This document shows positions 40,217 through 52,130 of a stretch of DNA of 64,000 bases, piece by piece. Origin of the DNA: Opeltia flavorubescens (lineage: Eukaryota > Ascomycota > Lecanoromycetes > Teloschistales > Teloschistaceae); the NCBI GenBank assembly GCA_000442125.1, contig KE546979.1:930001-994000 (forward strand). The letters run 5' to 3'. Numbering within the stretch: the stretch's first letter is position 1; every line of letters starts with the position of its first letter. The position numbers and the translations under genes are program-made. A model generated the notes under the pieces. The model was not told the DNA's origin. It did no database searches and was given only the letters and a program-made list of their open reading frames with translations.

Positions 40217-41257
40217 AAGGTATTCTAGTTTTTTATAGCTAATTATAGTAAATTTATAACGATTTAACGGCTAGATTCCGAATTACTAAAAGAACTCTAA
40301 ACTATTTATAATACTAAGATTTATATAGCCTCGGATAGTATTAATAACGTTATTTTATAGAGGAATTAGATATAAATCCGTAATTAAAATCTTATTTAGA
40401 CCTTTAATATTAATTATTATATATAGTTTTCGTATAAATATATTATCCGATTTATTATAGACGGTACGCTATATAATAAATATAGGAAATTTAAATAATA
40501 TAATTAGTTTAGACCATTTTATATAACTCTATTTATATAACTTATTAAATTCTGCGGTAATTATTTTACGGTCTTTAATTCTTATAAAATATATTTTATA
40601 AAGTAATTTTAGAGTTATAAAAAAGTTTTAATTATTATTTAAAGGAATATATATCTAGTTCTCTTCTAAAATATTAATAATTAATCTTTTAAGTTTTTAG
40701 ATACTTTTAAATTTATCGATAAGCTTAGATATTTTAATAATATTTTTATCGCTTCTATAGATAGTAACGCTATTAGATAGCGTATACTCGTATCCTTTAT
40801 ATAGGCTATCTAGTAGTTTAATATCGGTATTATTTATAAGTATATAATTTTCTATATTTATAAAAAAAATATCCTTTAATATTATATTTTATAAGCTTGC
40901 CTAATAGTATATAGTATTCTAATATTCTAAAGATAAATAATAGATTCTTAATTATAATCTATTAAATATTAATATTAATTATATAAATATATACTTTTTC
41001 TACCTCCGGATTAAAAAAGTAATTATAATCTAAAAAAAAATTTAGATCTTTAGGTTTAATTATAATTTTTATAATAGATTTTAATAGAAGGAATACTTTA
41101 CGTTTATTATATCCTATTTTATAATTTTTAATATTATTTTTTAAAGTTATTTTAATTAGGGTTATTAGATTTTAATAGCTTTTTATATATAATATATCTA
41201 CGTTAAAATTAAATATTATACGTTTTAATATAAATATATCTATTTTTATAAGGAAAT
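40217..41257 (-). pseudogene. Element E proximal reverse-transcriptase relic and upstream pol
   Basis: The minus strand from about 40480 down to 40217 shows the N-terminal fingers of a Ty3/Gypsy reverse transcriptase: the D-x-R-G-L-N stretch, then P-I-P, then the F-x-I / Y-K-F-T block. About 40480-41257 continues upstream as poorly conserved pol or spacer. It continues beyond the MITE into 39762 and beyond the TA element at 41260 toward gag. It is broken throughout. Confidence 0.75.
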
Positions 41258-41259
41258 TA

Positions 41260-41965
41260 CCTTAGGGGCATTCTATCAAATTTTAACAAGAAATCTACAG
41301 CTATTTTTCGGAAAACCTGATTTTAATTAACTGTTAAAATAAGGTTTTATTAAACCTGATCTTCTATAGAATAGTAAGTAAAAAAAAACTTTATATACTA
41401 ATCAATAGCCTGTCTATAAGATAAAAAATACTGTTTTTTAAAAGTCCCTATTACTTACTATATCGCTGCAGAAACATTATATTATAAGATATTGAAAAGA
41501 GTTTTTAAGCTGTTAAAATGCATTTTTAAGCTATTAAAAGCCTGTTTAGAAAAAACTACTCCTATTCTTATAAAAAATAGATTAGCACTATATAATTGAT
41601 TATATAAGCACTTTTTCTATAAATAGTATATAGTGCAGCGGTTTAGCTTTTAGAAAATATAATTAGATTTGCTTAGTCAGCATCTAGTAGCTTGCTATAT
41701 CCAATTAAAAAATTTTAGCCGTAGGTTTAGAGTTCGAATCCGTCAGTTTAAGTGTAAAAAACTATAATTAGTAATAAATAAAGATTAATTAGCGGTAAAT
41801 ATAAGCTTTTTTGCATAAATTTGCATAATTTTAGTATAAATGTTCCAGGGGACATGGCACAATGGACTTGTATGTACGATAATTATTCTCACACGATATT
41901 CTCACGAACATGGCTGCCAACATTGTGAGAACATCCTGTTGAAAATTCAACGTGGTCCCCTAAGG
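41260..41965. mobile_element. 706-bp TA-flanked nonautonomous DNA element
   Basis: The ends read CCTTAGGGG (41260-41268) and CCCCTAAGG (41957-41965), each bordered by TA (41258-41259 and 41966-41967). The inverted similarity continues for about 30 bp with AATTTT-AACA. No transposase fits in 706 bp and no long frame is open. It is clearly less RIPed than its surroundings and keeps TG and CA steps such as 'acatggcacaatggac' near the right end. A near-consensus RNA polymerase III B box, AGTTCGAATCC, lies at 41731-41741 with a possible A-box-like 'ttagtcagcatc' about 55 bp upstream. The TA target suits a Tc1/mariner-type MITE. A tRNA-derived segment captured inside is possible but unproven. Confidence 0.75.
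41731..41741 (+). promoter_or_regulatory. Pol III B-box-like site
   Basis: AGTTCGAATCC matches the internal B-box consensus (RGTTCRANTCC) at every position. I cannot fold a convincing tRNA around it: the flanks do not form a T stem and no clean acceptor pair is seen. It may be a decayed tRNA or SINE head, or chance. Confidence 0.35.
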
Positions 41966-42718
41966 TAGCTCTAAAATTATCGACAATATATATTTTATAA
42001 TAAATATAGATAATTACTTTTATTTTATTAATTATACCGTTAATATAAATATNTAAAACTATATATTTATTTATTAGATATTTAGCTATATTAATACCTC
42101 GAATACTAATAGAAACGGTTATATTTTTAATCTATTTTTCTAATAAATTTATTTTTAGGAATCGCCTGTTAATAAATAATATAATACAGTTTAAATTAGC
42201 GTAAATAATAAATAAAGAATTTTTTAAAGTAAAATAGATAATAAGAATTATATAATATTAAATTTAAAATATTAACCTAGTTTTAAATACTAGTAAAATA
42301 TCGGATTTAATTATTTATTTTATATTTATTATATAATAGTATATTATATTCTTTTCGGTTTATATTATATCCTTTTTATACGCTTTTAAATATTTATATA
42401 AGATATTATTAAAGCTAAAACTTTCGTTATAAAATAAATAACTAAAAGTTTTAGCGGGCGGTATTTAATAATACGATAGCGTAGAAACGAAATTATAATA
42501 AATAAGGTATAGATTTTTTAAATTATCTTTATTATTACTCGTATTTTCTTTATTCGATATTTCTTTAAGCTCCTTTATAAATTAGTTTTAGTAGCTATTA
42601 AAAAGATCTTTTACTAGATATTCTAATAAAATAGATTAGGTTGTTTTTTACTTCAATACGTTTAAAGGTCTGGATATAGAGTCGATTAGGCCTATAGATT
42701 AGGAATAGCGAAATAGAC

Positions 42719-42785
42719 AGGCTGAGCTATAGGCTAAGCTATAGGCTGTGCTATAAGCTGTACTATAGGCTGTACTATAGACTGA
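42719..42785. repeat. 12-bp tandem array
   Basis: About five and a half copies of 'gctataggctgt' and close variants lie head to tail. The period is a multiple of three, which would give a four-residue repeat in the gag zone of element E. It is less mutated than its surroundings. Confidence 0.8.
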
Positions 42786-44089
42786 AAGGGCTGTTATAAT
42801 AAATAATTACTACTATTACTATTAAATTATAAATTTCTACCTTTTTAATAGTTGTTTTATATTCTATTATTATATCTACCTCTACTACTATTATTTTATA
42901 GAAGAGCTGCTAGTAAAGCTATAATTACTAATTAATTTATATTTAACGGTATTATAATTTATAATTATAGAAAATTTAAAGTATTAGCTTTTTATTCTAT
43001 TTTAAAAAGTAGGATACTAAGTATCTAATACTAGGAAGGATAAGTAAGGAGGAAAGACTATTATATTTATTAAATAAAACGGTTATTAGAATAATATAGC
43101 GTCTATCTATATCTCTAGCCGTTTTATTTATACTATCCGCTTTATCTATATCCTTAATTATGGGGGGGATAATTACTGTAGTTCTTTAGCTACTAAGGTC
43201 GATAATTATTAAAAATAGTATTTTAACTATTAAAACGTTTATTTTATCGCCGATTATTTTATCGCCGATTATCCTATTAATATTTCTACTCTCTACCTTA
43301 TAATACTAGTTATATATTTTATTATATCTCGATTTCCTCTATAAAATTTTATATTAAAATTAAGCTTCTCGAAGTTCTAATAAATATATATAATTCTATA
43401 TCTATTTATTATTAAGCCTTGGTTAACTAGATATATTAATTATTAATTCTAGTTATAATAGATAATTATAGAATATTCTAGATATAGTTATATAGGTCTC
43501 TTATATTATATATATTCTATTTTATATAGCTTTTAAACTATAGTTTATTTATAATCTTAAAAATAGATATTTTAAATTTTTTAATAAATTTATTAATAAA
43601 GTTTTAAAATAATAGGATTTTAAATACTTTTTTTTAATATTATCTAGCTTTTTAAAATATTATATTATAGCGCGTTTTTAGAAATATAAGGATAGATTAT
43701 CTTTTATAATAGATTTATTAATAATATAAATATAGTCCTTTATTTAATTTATAAAGGTATAGATATTTTAAAAAATTATTTTATTATAGATAGAAATAAT
43801 ATTATTTATATTATAGAAATCTAGTACGTTTAAATATAAAAATCCTAATTCTAACGCTTTAAATTATATAGGATATCTAGTATTTAAATTAATATTATAT
43901 CTTTTAAAGCTTTTAGGTCCCTATAGTTCTAACGGACCGGGTAGTCTCTAACTAGTTATACTAGCAACTTCCTATTTAATTATTAGGCGGAGGTGTTTTA
44001 TTAGCTTTAGTATAAAGTTTAAGCCTAAAGTATTATTTAATATATCTATTCGTTAATACTCTATATAACGCGGCTAGATAAAATATTTT

Positions 44090-44470
44090 TAATAGATTTG
44101 GTATTTTTTAAGCTATTATTATTAAATATAATATTTCTACTATTAACGCTAAATATATTATTTCTATTTTTAAAACTATTTTTACTAGATAAACTATTCT
44201 TTATACTATTATATAAGATTTTTATATTATTATTAAATATACTACTTTTTAATTTACCTATCTTATTATTAGATATATTATTCTTCGAGAAGTTTTTATT
44301 AAATAAACTAATCTTTATATTAACGCTATATATATTATTTTTATTTAAGATATTTTTCTTATTATTAGGCAAGTTATTTTTATTAGATAAACTATTTATA
44401 CTAGGTAAGCTATTTTTTAGACTTTTTTTTATATAATTTCTACTCCTTTTACTAGGTAAACTATACTTAT
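44090..44470. repeat. low-complexity block (Asn/Lys- or Leu/Phe-coding)
   Basis: Loosely periodic 'ttattaaataaact' and 'ttattttta' motifs keep two overlapping opposite frames open (44061-44372 minus, Asn/Lys/Ser-rich; 44098-44436 plus, Leu/Phe/Ile-rich). Neither looks like a real protein. The minus frame is in the sense of element E gag and may be the remnant of a low-complexity gag tail. Confidence 0.5.
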
Positions 44471-45540
44471 TTTTCTAAGCGATTTTATTTTTCCTATTAT
44501 TAAGCTCGGGTAATTTATTTTTAGGCGGTAAACTAAAGTTAACTTTTTAGTAGAAAATAAAGAATATCTAGTTAGATTATATAAGCCGCCGAACTTTAAA
44601 TAATAATATTTTAAATATTCTTTATACTTTAAAACGAGTTTAATCTAGTTATAATAGGATTATCCTCTATAAAAAGTAATATAAAAATTTTAAAGCTGAA
44701 AAAATCTATAATAAAGCTTACTTTTTTAATAAAATTAATTAATATTTCTTCGATTTAAGCTTTATATTTAGGTAAATTATATAAAAGTTAAGTTTTTTTT
44801 TAAAAGTCTTCTAGAGTACTTTTTAAAATAGGTTTATACTTTTAGATTATAAAGTAAGTAGTAGTTTAAAATAAAGGCTCGGATTTATTAAAAAAAGCTA
44901 ATTTTTTTTTTAAATTTATAGATTACCCTATAAAATGTTTTATAAAGGTTTCTAATAATTAGTAATATATTAAATTAAGAAGTAATAGAATTTATTAATT
45001 AGTAAAAAGGTTAATTTTATATATTTAATAAAAGAATTAAGCTAGTAGGTAAAATTTAAAGTAAATTTAAATAGTTAAAAAAGTTTAAGTTTAATAACCG
45101 GCGGTATTAGCTAGATATATTTTATCTAGTACTATTTATAGATAAAATAGATCGAGGTATAGATAAAAATAAAAATTTAAAGATTTAAGAAGGTTTTTAA
45201 AAAAAAATAAATAATAGTAAAGTTTATATAATTTAAATAAATATTTATAAAAGGAGTATAAAAAATATAATAAAAGGTACAGCCTTTTTATTTACTATAT
45301 AAAATACGAGAGCTATTCTATAAAATACAGGCTGTACGAGCTATATAGTTAAAGTAATCTATATAGGTTTTCCTATAATAAATTAATTATTCTAGTAAAT
45401 ANGCGGAATAGAATATCTAAAAATTATTTAGATAGAGTATACTATCGGATAAAAAGCGGAATAATAGATAAAATAGGACTAGATAAAATTAATTAATTAA
45501 AGATTATAAATAGTCTTTAATAGTAATAATTACTATTATA

Positions 45541-45732
45541 TATTATAGTAATAATATATAAATAGCTAAGAATTTAATAAAATACTATATACTCTAATTA
45601 AACTATATAATATATAGTATATATATATTAAACTTAATTGATTTATCTATATATTATATACCTTATATATACACGAGGCTAACTATAATAGGTCTAGGCT
45701 ATTGTATATAGTATACTGCGCAAAATACAATA
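45541..45732 (-). repeat. 5' LTR of element E
   Basis: This 192-bp partner of 4941-5132 ends CTGCGCAAAATACAATA and is followed by TTATA, the second copy of the target duplication. It keeps slightly more C and G than the distal copy. Confidence 0.85.
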
Positions 45733-45737
45733 TTATA

Positions 45738-46781
45738 CTATTTAAAAAAAAGTATACTTTAATTATTATCGCCTTTATTATTAGTATTCTATTTATTTAT
45801 AAACTATATTCGATTTAATTAATAAAACTATAATAATTAATATATAAATTTTATCGATAAAAAAAAAGATTATAATTAATCTAATTTATTTATCTAACTA
45901 TTTATCTATTAGATTATTTTACCTTTATATACCCGCGAGATTATTATATAGTACTACCTTTCTTTTATCTTTATTTAATATATTATATTTATTTCTATTT
46001 TTATTTATATTATTTATTATCTACTAGTTTATTAATATAGCCTATTTATAAATAAAAAATTTCTAAATACGGATATTACTTTTATAAAATGATTTTAAAT
46101 AATTTATTTAAATAAAAATAGATTTTATTTTAAAATAATCTATTAAATTATTTAATATATTTTTTTATTTATAATACTTTCGTCGCTAGTATAAAATATA
46201 ATTATATATATAAGCGAGACTATTTTTTACTCGATTTAAAGCGGTTAATATCTAATTAATTTTATAAAACTAAAATATTTAATAATAATTATAGTAATTA
46301 TAAAAAAGTTTATTTTTATATTTAAATATTTATTTATAATATTTATATTAATAAATTTTAAACGATTATCGCTTTAGATCTAGCGTTATAAAAGATTAAA
46401 TTATTTATAATAAAAGTAAAAAACTATAATTTCTTTTATTTTATAATTATATTTTATAAAATATTTTATTAAATATATTACGGCGGTAAATTTATAATAT
46501 TTATTTAAATTTTATTTAAAATAAATTAAACCTAGTTTCTAATTTTTAATATTAGTATAATTTATAAAAATAAAAAATTTATTAATAATTCCTTTAATAA
46601 ATTTATAATTTACAACTGTTATAATAATAATATTTAGATATATTAAAAAATTTATATTAAAAGATAAATTATTATTATAAAATATAATAAATATCTTCGC
46701 GATATTTAATATAATATAGTATTATATATTTAAAAGTACGTATTTTTATTTTAGAAATATATTATAATTAAAAAAATTCTA
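45738..46781. other. degraded spacer between elements E and G
   Basis: About 1 kb of very AT-rich sequence with no recognisable gene or repeat. It is the continuation of 1-4940 once element E is disregarded. The final TA (46780-46781) is one copy of the duplication flanking G. Confidence 0.6.
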
Positions 46782-46930
46782 CCAGATAGCCACCTCGTAT
46801 AATTATATAATAGTTGTATAATTTTTGTACTACTTTTATACAATAGTTGTATAATAGTTATACGAAAATTGTAAGATAGTTATATAATAGTTACGGTATT
46901 CTTAAAAGAGTTATTAGAACGTTGCGTAAC
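46782..46930 (+). repeat. left TIR of element G
   Basis: This matches the reverse complement of the right end over about 120-150 bp with gaps. It contains 'tacaatagttgtataatagtta' type repeats of the kind transposases bind. The outermost bases are CC after the TA target. Confidence 0.7.
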
Positions 46931-47069
46931 GTTTATTATTACTTAATATTCCCTCTTATAATAGTTGCTAGAAGATTACCAATAGTTATATAATAGTCTT
47001 AAAAGAAGTGGTAGGTATTGGTAGTAGTTTTAAAGTATATTAGTAAAAAACTAATATCGATACTATTTT

Positions 47070-47160
47070 AACCTTATTTATTAGCTAAAAACTAAATATA
47101 TACGCTAATTTAAACCCTATCTATTAGCTAGAGCCTAAAATTCACGCTAATTTTATTTAC
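47070..47160. repeat. two-copy repeat, about 43-bp unit
   Basis: 'tattagcta' followed by 'acgctaatttta' occurs twice in tandem just inside the left arm of element G. It may belong to the subterminal repeat zone. Confidence 0.6.
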
Positions 47161-47636
47161 CTCGATTTAAGTAGATTAGTTCTTTTAGTACCCCTAACCT
47201 CCCTATAGCTCTTTTTCCTTAAATCTATATACTATTTTATTAAGATTCTCTAGTGCGTTTTTTATACTAAGCCGTTTTTTATTATCTCTCTTTATTATCT
47301 AGTAATATCGTCGTTAAACTAAATCCTTTTTCGTTACTATTTTACCCTTACTAAGTAGCGCTAAAATATCGTTAAGCCTTATAAGCTGCCCTAATAAAAA
47401 TAAGATCTCTTTATTCTAATTCCCTATACTAGGATAGCACCTAAAGGGCGCCAGGAAGCTTATCTCGACGTCGACCTTAAATTTATTAGCTAATCGGAAG
47501 CTTTTTTTACTATTTTATCGGGAAAACTTGCTCTAAGCCCCTTAAATTCCTCCCGCCTATAAATTAGCAATTTTTGTAGCTATATCCCCGCTTAGAAAAT
47601 TTATTTTTTATTTATACTATATTAAGTATCTTTAAG

Positions 47637-47830
47637 CTATAAAATTCGATTTTTATAACGTAACCCTGTATTTTATTAAACTAGGAAATCTAATTTTTAC
47701 TTATATCGATTATTTATTATTAATCTAGGAAGTTAATAAACGCGTTTATATTATATTAATTATCCTTAAACTATAAAATTCGATTTTTATAATACTATCC
47801 TGCGTTTTATTAAGTCCGGAAATCCAGCTT
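47637..47830. repeat. two-copy repeat, 134-bp spacing
   Basis: 'ctataaaattcgattttta' and the following block, ending in a G-GAAATC motif, appear near 47637 and again near 47771. The TAGGAAAT-type motif recurs in the other arrays of element G. Confidence 0.6.
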
Positions 47831-49269
47831 TTTCGTTTTAAAGATAGTCGATATCCTAATCGTAATATAGGATATAGCTATCGCTAGGTTTTATTTTATC
47901 GAGGTTAGCTTACTATAAACCTATATAAGGCTTTAGAATATAGTAAATTAGTTTATTTAAAACAGCGGGAAGTCTAATAATTTATTATCTAGCCGCTTTT
48001 ATATAAATAGGAAGATTTAAAATAGAGTCTATAATTATATCGCTATCGTTATTTATATTCTCGTAAATCTGATTATTAATTAGGAAAATATATCTTCTAC
48101 GGCGATAGATATAGTTGAAATACTAGACTAGCTGTATTTATCTACTATAAGTGCTTCGAACCTTTAAATAGTCTCTTTTTTTAAAAACCTATCTTCGGTT
48201 AATAGTACTACTACCGTAAGTATTATCGATTTCTTTTTAAAATATTTTAACTTACCGGTTAGTATAAATTACGCGTTTATACTACCTTAGCGTACTTATA
48301 TTAAAATTTATAATATATTCTAGCTTATAATTACTCTAATACGTTTAGGCTAGGTACCGAATAAACTCGTATTTTATACCTATTTATACTAGATTAATCT
48401 ACTTTTGCAGCTAGAAATAATTATTATAATTAAGGGTAAAATTACGGATTGTTAAACTAATAATAGAGTACTGGTCGTTTTTAATAAAATAAAAAACTTA
48501 ATAGTTATATAGATTTAAAACGTCTATTATTTCTTTTATTAGGTATTCCGACGTTAAAAGGAATAATTTTAGTATTAAAGGATATCGTTATTCTAGCGTT
48601 TTAAGAGCTATTATAAAATCCGGATAATCGGCCGTTTATAATCCTATAAATTTAAGTTATATTAATTGCTTTAAAACGTTTTTAGTAAATAAATAATCTA
48701 TAAAATTTTATAATATAGTATAGTTAGCTAGCTATTTAAATTCTTTATATTTAAGTTTATTTAGATACCGGTTAATTTCTAGATAATAGAAAAAATAGAT
48801 TAATAGAGAACTTATTAGATAAGATATTATAATTTATAATTATTATATATTCAGTAGCTATTTAGTATAAATATAAACCAGTATAAATATTTAAAAGATT
48901 TAGAAGCTTTTAATATTTTAGGATTTAATTATAATACTTTCCCTTTTTTTTATCTTTTTTTATTTAATAATGTTAAGATTTAAATTTAAAAGGATTATCG
49001 CGATATATTACTCGGGTTAGGCGACCGCCCTATTTCGATAAAATTTACAAATATTAGTTATAATTATAGTTAATAAGCTTTACCGTTAAAATATATCTAG
49101 CTAAATATTATTTTCTTTTATTAGAAAAAGAAAAAGGTTAATTTAAATAGTCTAGTAATTATTTTAATACCATTATTATCGCGAAAATTTATTATTTATA
49201 GTCCGCTTATTATTAGTATTTAGGTAGATTCGCGCTATATTAGCCTAGCTATTCTATAATTTATTTAAA

Positions 49270-50215
49270 AGTGCTACTATAAAGGCTATAACTTACCGAA
49301 TACTTCCTATATATTCCAGTATCTATTTAGGCCTGGTAGTAAGCGGTCCAATATCAATCTAACTATTTTATAATAAATCTAAAGGCGTTATAATTTAGGC
49401 TATAATTTACCGAATACTTCTTATATATTCTAATATTTATCTAGACCTAGTAGTAAGCGATCTAATATTAGCCTAGCTATTCCGTTTTTTATCTAGGTAA
49501 GAGTATAATTATATTAGAATTAGCTTTTTTATCTAAATTATCGTCCGTAGTTAGGCGAAAAAAATAAAAAGTTAGCTTATAAATTCCAGCTTTTATTTTA
49601 TATTATTATATAGATAGATAAATCCTATTAAAATCGCCTTATTTATCTAGGTAATTATCGGATATTAAGAAAGAAATCTAAAAAGTTAGCCTGGGTATTA
49701 CGTAATATATCTAGTATAGGATTTCGGAAAGCTAGAATATACTAGAATCGCTCTACTCGTTTAGGTGACCGTTAGATATTAAAAAGGAAATCCGAAATAT
49801 TAGCCTAAATATCGCGCTATATATTTTACGACTAGGAGTAGTAGGCTATTTTATACTAGTATACGCTTCTTTATTAGGGTAGCTATTAAGGGCTAGGAGA
49901 AAAGGATTAAAAGTTAGCCTAAGTATTATAGGTCGTATCTAGTTATCTAGATATTTTATACTAGCTTTTACTTTATTATTAAAGTAGGTATTAAAAGCTA
50001 GAGTAGAATAGTTTAAGGTTAGCTTATATAATATCTATCGTGTTATATATATAATATTAGAAGGCGGCTATATACCGGCGTCTATTTTATTATTAGAGTG
50101 GATATTAAAGGCTGAAGTAGAATAGTTCGAGGTTAGCTTATATAATATCTATCGTATTATATATATAATATTAGAAGGCGGTTATATACCGGCGTCTATT
50201 TTATCGTAGGTATAT
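49270..50215. repeat. imperfect tandem array in element G, about 114-bp unit
   Basis: The last two units (about 49989-50101 and 50103-50215) are nearly identical, with 'aaggcgg(c/t)tatata' at 50061 and 50175, an exact 114-bp spacing. Earlier units sharing 'agttagcctaagtatta' and 'gatattaaaaagg' blocks are diverged. Two roughly 120-bp units with 'cttaccgaatacttcctata' lie at about 49280 and 49410. No coding frame is apparent. Confidence 0.65.
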
Positions 50216-50479
50216 ATATCTAGACCTAGGTAGAGATTAGCTTTGATATATCTAGGAGTTAGGACGCCTGTTTATTATATTAGAAAAATAGAATTATATT
50301 AGTTTTATTACTAATAATTTTATTTAGGATATTATATAATAAAAGTTTTTTATTTTAAACTTCGTCTATATATTTAATAAGCTTTTAGTATATTTTTTTT
50401 AATTTTTTTATTTAATATTGAATTAAATCTTATTCTTTGTATTTTTAGGTGTAAATAACTATATTGTATTTAGCGATAA

Positions 50480-52130
50480 TCCCGTATATATTAACTATCG
50501 TGTTAATTATTAATGCGAATATTATACTAGGTCCGTTATTAAAATAGCGTTCTATTATTTTAAGATATTTTATTCTATATTAACTCGTTTTTGCGTAGTA
50601 CCGTAATATTAGTAGTATTAGAATAGATATTTAACCTATTTCGGATAGCGACTATAACTAGATATAGAAACTAGGGCTTTAAATTTATAGTTATATCGGC
50701 GGGAATTAAAAGCTTTAAAAAGCTTTTAAATAATTTTAAATACTTTTTTTTATAAATATTAACGAGAATAAAAGACCTTATAAAATACGGCCTAAATCTT
50801 TTTACTTAGAGTGTGGCGTATTGTATATTTTTATTAGAATTAGATCTAGATAAGACGTTATAGCTTTAATAACTAGCGATTGTTTTTTAATTTCTATTTT
50901 TTAAATAAACTTATTTTTTATTAATTTATTTTATAGTTTATTAATCTCCGATTACCTTATTTTAATTTTAAAATAGTAGCGACCGTTGGTTACTATATTA
51001 TAGGCTAGATTGTCTTTTTTCTTAAATAGGTAATAATAANTACGATATCTAAAACGCGCCGTATATCGTAGTATACCCGTATAGTTTGCCTATTATAGTA
51101 TATCTTTAATAAGTAATATTATAAATATAAAAATAATTAATTTAATATTATCTAGTTAATGTTAATTAGAATAAATTTTTCTTTTTTCTAGTATAACTAG
51201 GCTTTATTTACTCTTTATTTATATAGCTATACCTTTATCCAATTCGATAAACTCCTTTTAAATAGCTTTAACGATATCTTTAATTACAGCTTTATATAGT
51301 TCTAGGTAAAATATAAAGATATTAATAATCTTTTATCGCTTTAAATATAAAAGTAATACTAAAATTTAATAGAAGGCTTTAATCGCTCGGTATATATTTT
51401 TATATATACTAAAGTTATTAATAAAAAGTAAAAATAGTATAAATAAAATTTTATAATTAGTAACTATAGTAATTAAGTATTCTTTTCTATATTATCGGAC
51501 CTCCAATTTACTAGCGATAAGCGGTAATTTTTATAGCGGACGGAATGGATCTAGGCGAGTGTAGTTTAGTACCCGCTGGATAAATAGTTGGGTATTATTT
51601 AAGCTAGGCCCTAGTATAGGTATAAACGTTTCTCCTAAAAATTTTTAATCTAGGTAAACCTCTATATATTTTATAATCTGCTAAGGGTTTATTTTAAAAA
51701 GAATAGCTTTATATAGAAAGAGCTCGTTATTTTATTGTAGAATCCGTCTAGTAATTTTAAGAATTAATTCGTCCTATAAGACTACCGCTTAAAAAGTTAT
51801 AATTATATTACCTCGATTAAGTCTAGTTGTATCTCGAAGATTATAACTAATAAAAATAATTCGATTAAAAGAGTATTTTTTAAGATATTCAAATTAAACT
51901 ATATCACCTGGTATTAATATCTCGCTACTTAAAGTTCTAGCGACCTTTTTAGAAGTTAAACGGAATAAAGAACTCTAAGTTTTTAAGTACTATAATTCAG
52001 TCGGTTGGTTTATATAGTCGGCTATATTAAAATATATCTTCTCTTTTAGCTTTTTTATAAAAATAATCGTTCGGACTAAGTTAATAAAGTTATATTAATA
52101 TAATTAAAACGTTTTCCGGATAAAATTAAA
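50480..52130 (-). pseudogene. transposase relic of element G (tnp2/Plavaka-like)
   Basis: On the minus strand, one frame from about 52090 to 50480 holds a long protein-like reading in which the stops are TAA/TAG, as expected where RIP altered Trp or Gln codons. Recognisable blocks in order are an N-terminal half with a P-F-R-P stretch near 51530, a G-D-x-P-type catalytic region near 51060-51110, a Cys-pair region just after it, an N-G-R-Y-H stretch near 50980, and an L-D-L-I-L-x ... P-H-S-x ... G-L-G-R segment near 50790-50870. These resemble transposase-like proteins of fungal CACTA/Plavaka elements (RNase H-fold DDE enzymes). One ambiguous base lies at 51040. I count roughly two dozen disrupted codons. 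The N-terminus is not defined. Confidence 0.6.

Larger units (their letters stand above)
41968..45540 (-). pseudogene. Element E gag/protease zone, badly decayed
   Basis: By position this 3.6-kb stretch should hold gag and the start of pol of element E, transcribed right to left from the 5' LTR at 45541. I do not recognise a capsid, zinc-knuckle or protease motif with confidence. It contains a 12-bp array (42719-42785), a run of seven G's near 43165 and a low-complexity block (about 44090-44470). Open stretches in the low-complexity block on both strands reflect composition only. Confidence 0.5.
4941..45732 (-). mobile_element. Element E: Ty3/Gypsy chromovirus fossil, host of the nest
   Basis: This is a fossil LTR retrotransposon read on the minus strand. 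Its 192-bp LTRs lie at 45541-45732 (5') and 4941-5132 (3'). The flanking duplication TTATA is perfect (4936-4940 and 45733-45737). From right to left the surviving parts are: gag/protease zone (about 40480-45540), reverse transcriptase (about 39260-40480, split by a MITE), RNase H (38610-39260), integrase with zinc-binding head (about 15790-17012) and a chromodomain (split by element A, about 15712-15790 and 8400-8529). Between the chromodomain and the 3' LTR lies an unexplained 3.2-kb segment. Removing the four inserted units leaves about 10.9 kb, long for a Gypsy element. It is broken throughout by RIP and at least four insertions, and is the oldest element of the nest. Confidence 0.85.

Noticed and set aside
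44061-44436. Overlapping open frames on both strands
   Set aside because: Low-complexity TTA/AAT repeats keep both frames open; the products are Asn/Lys- or Leu/Phe-rich composition artefacts.
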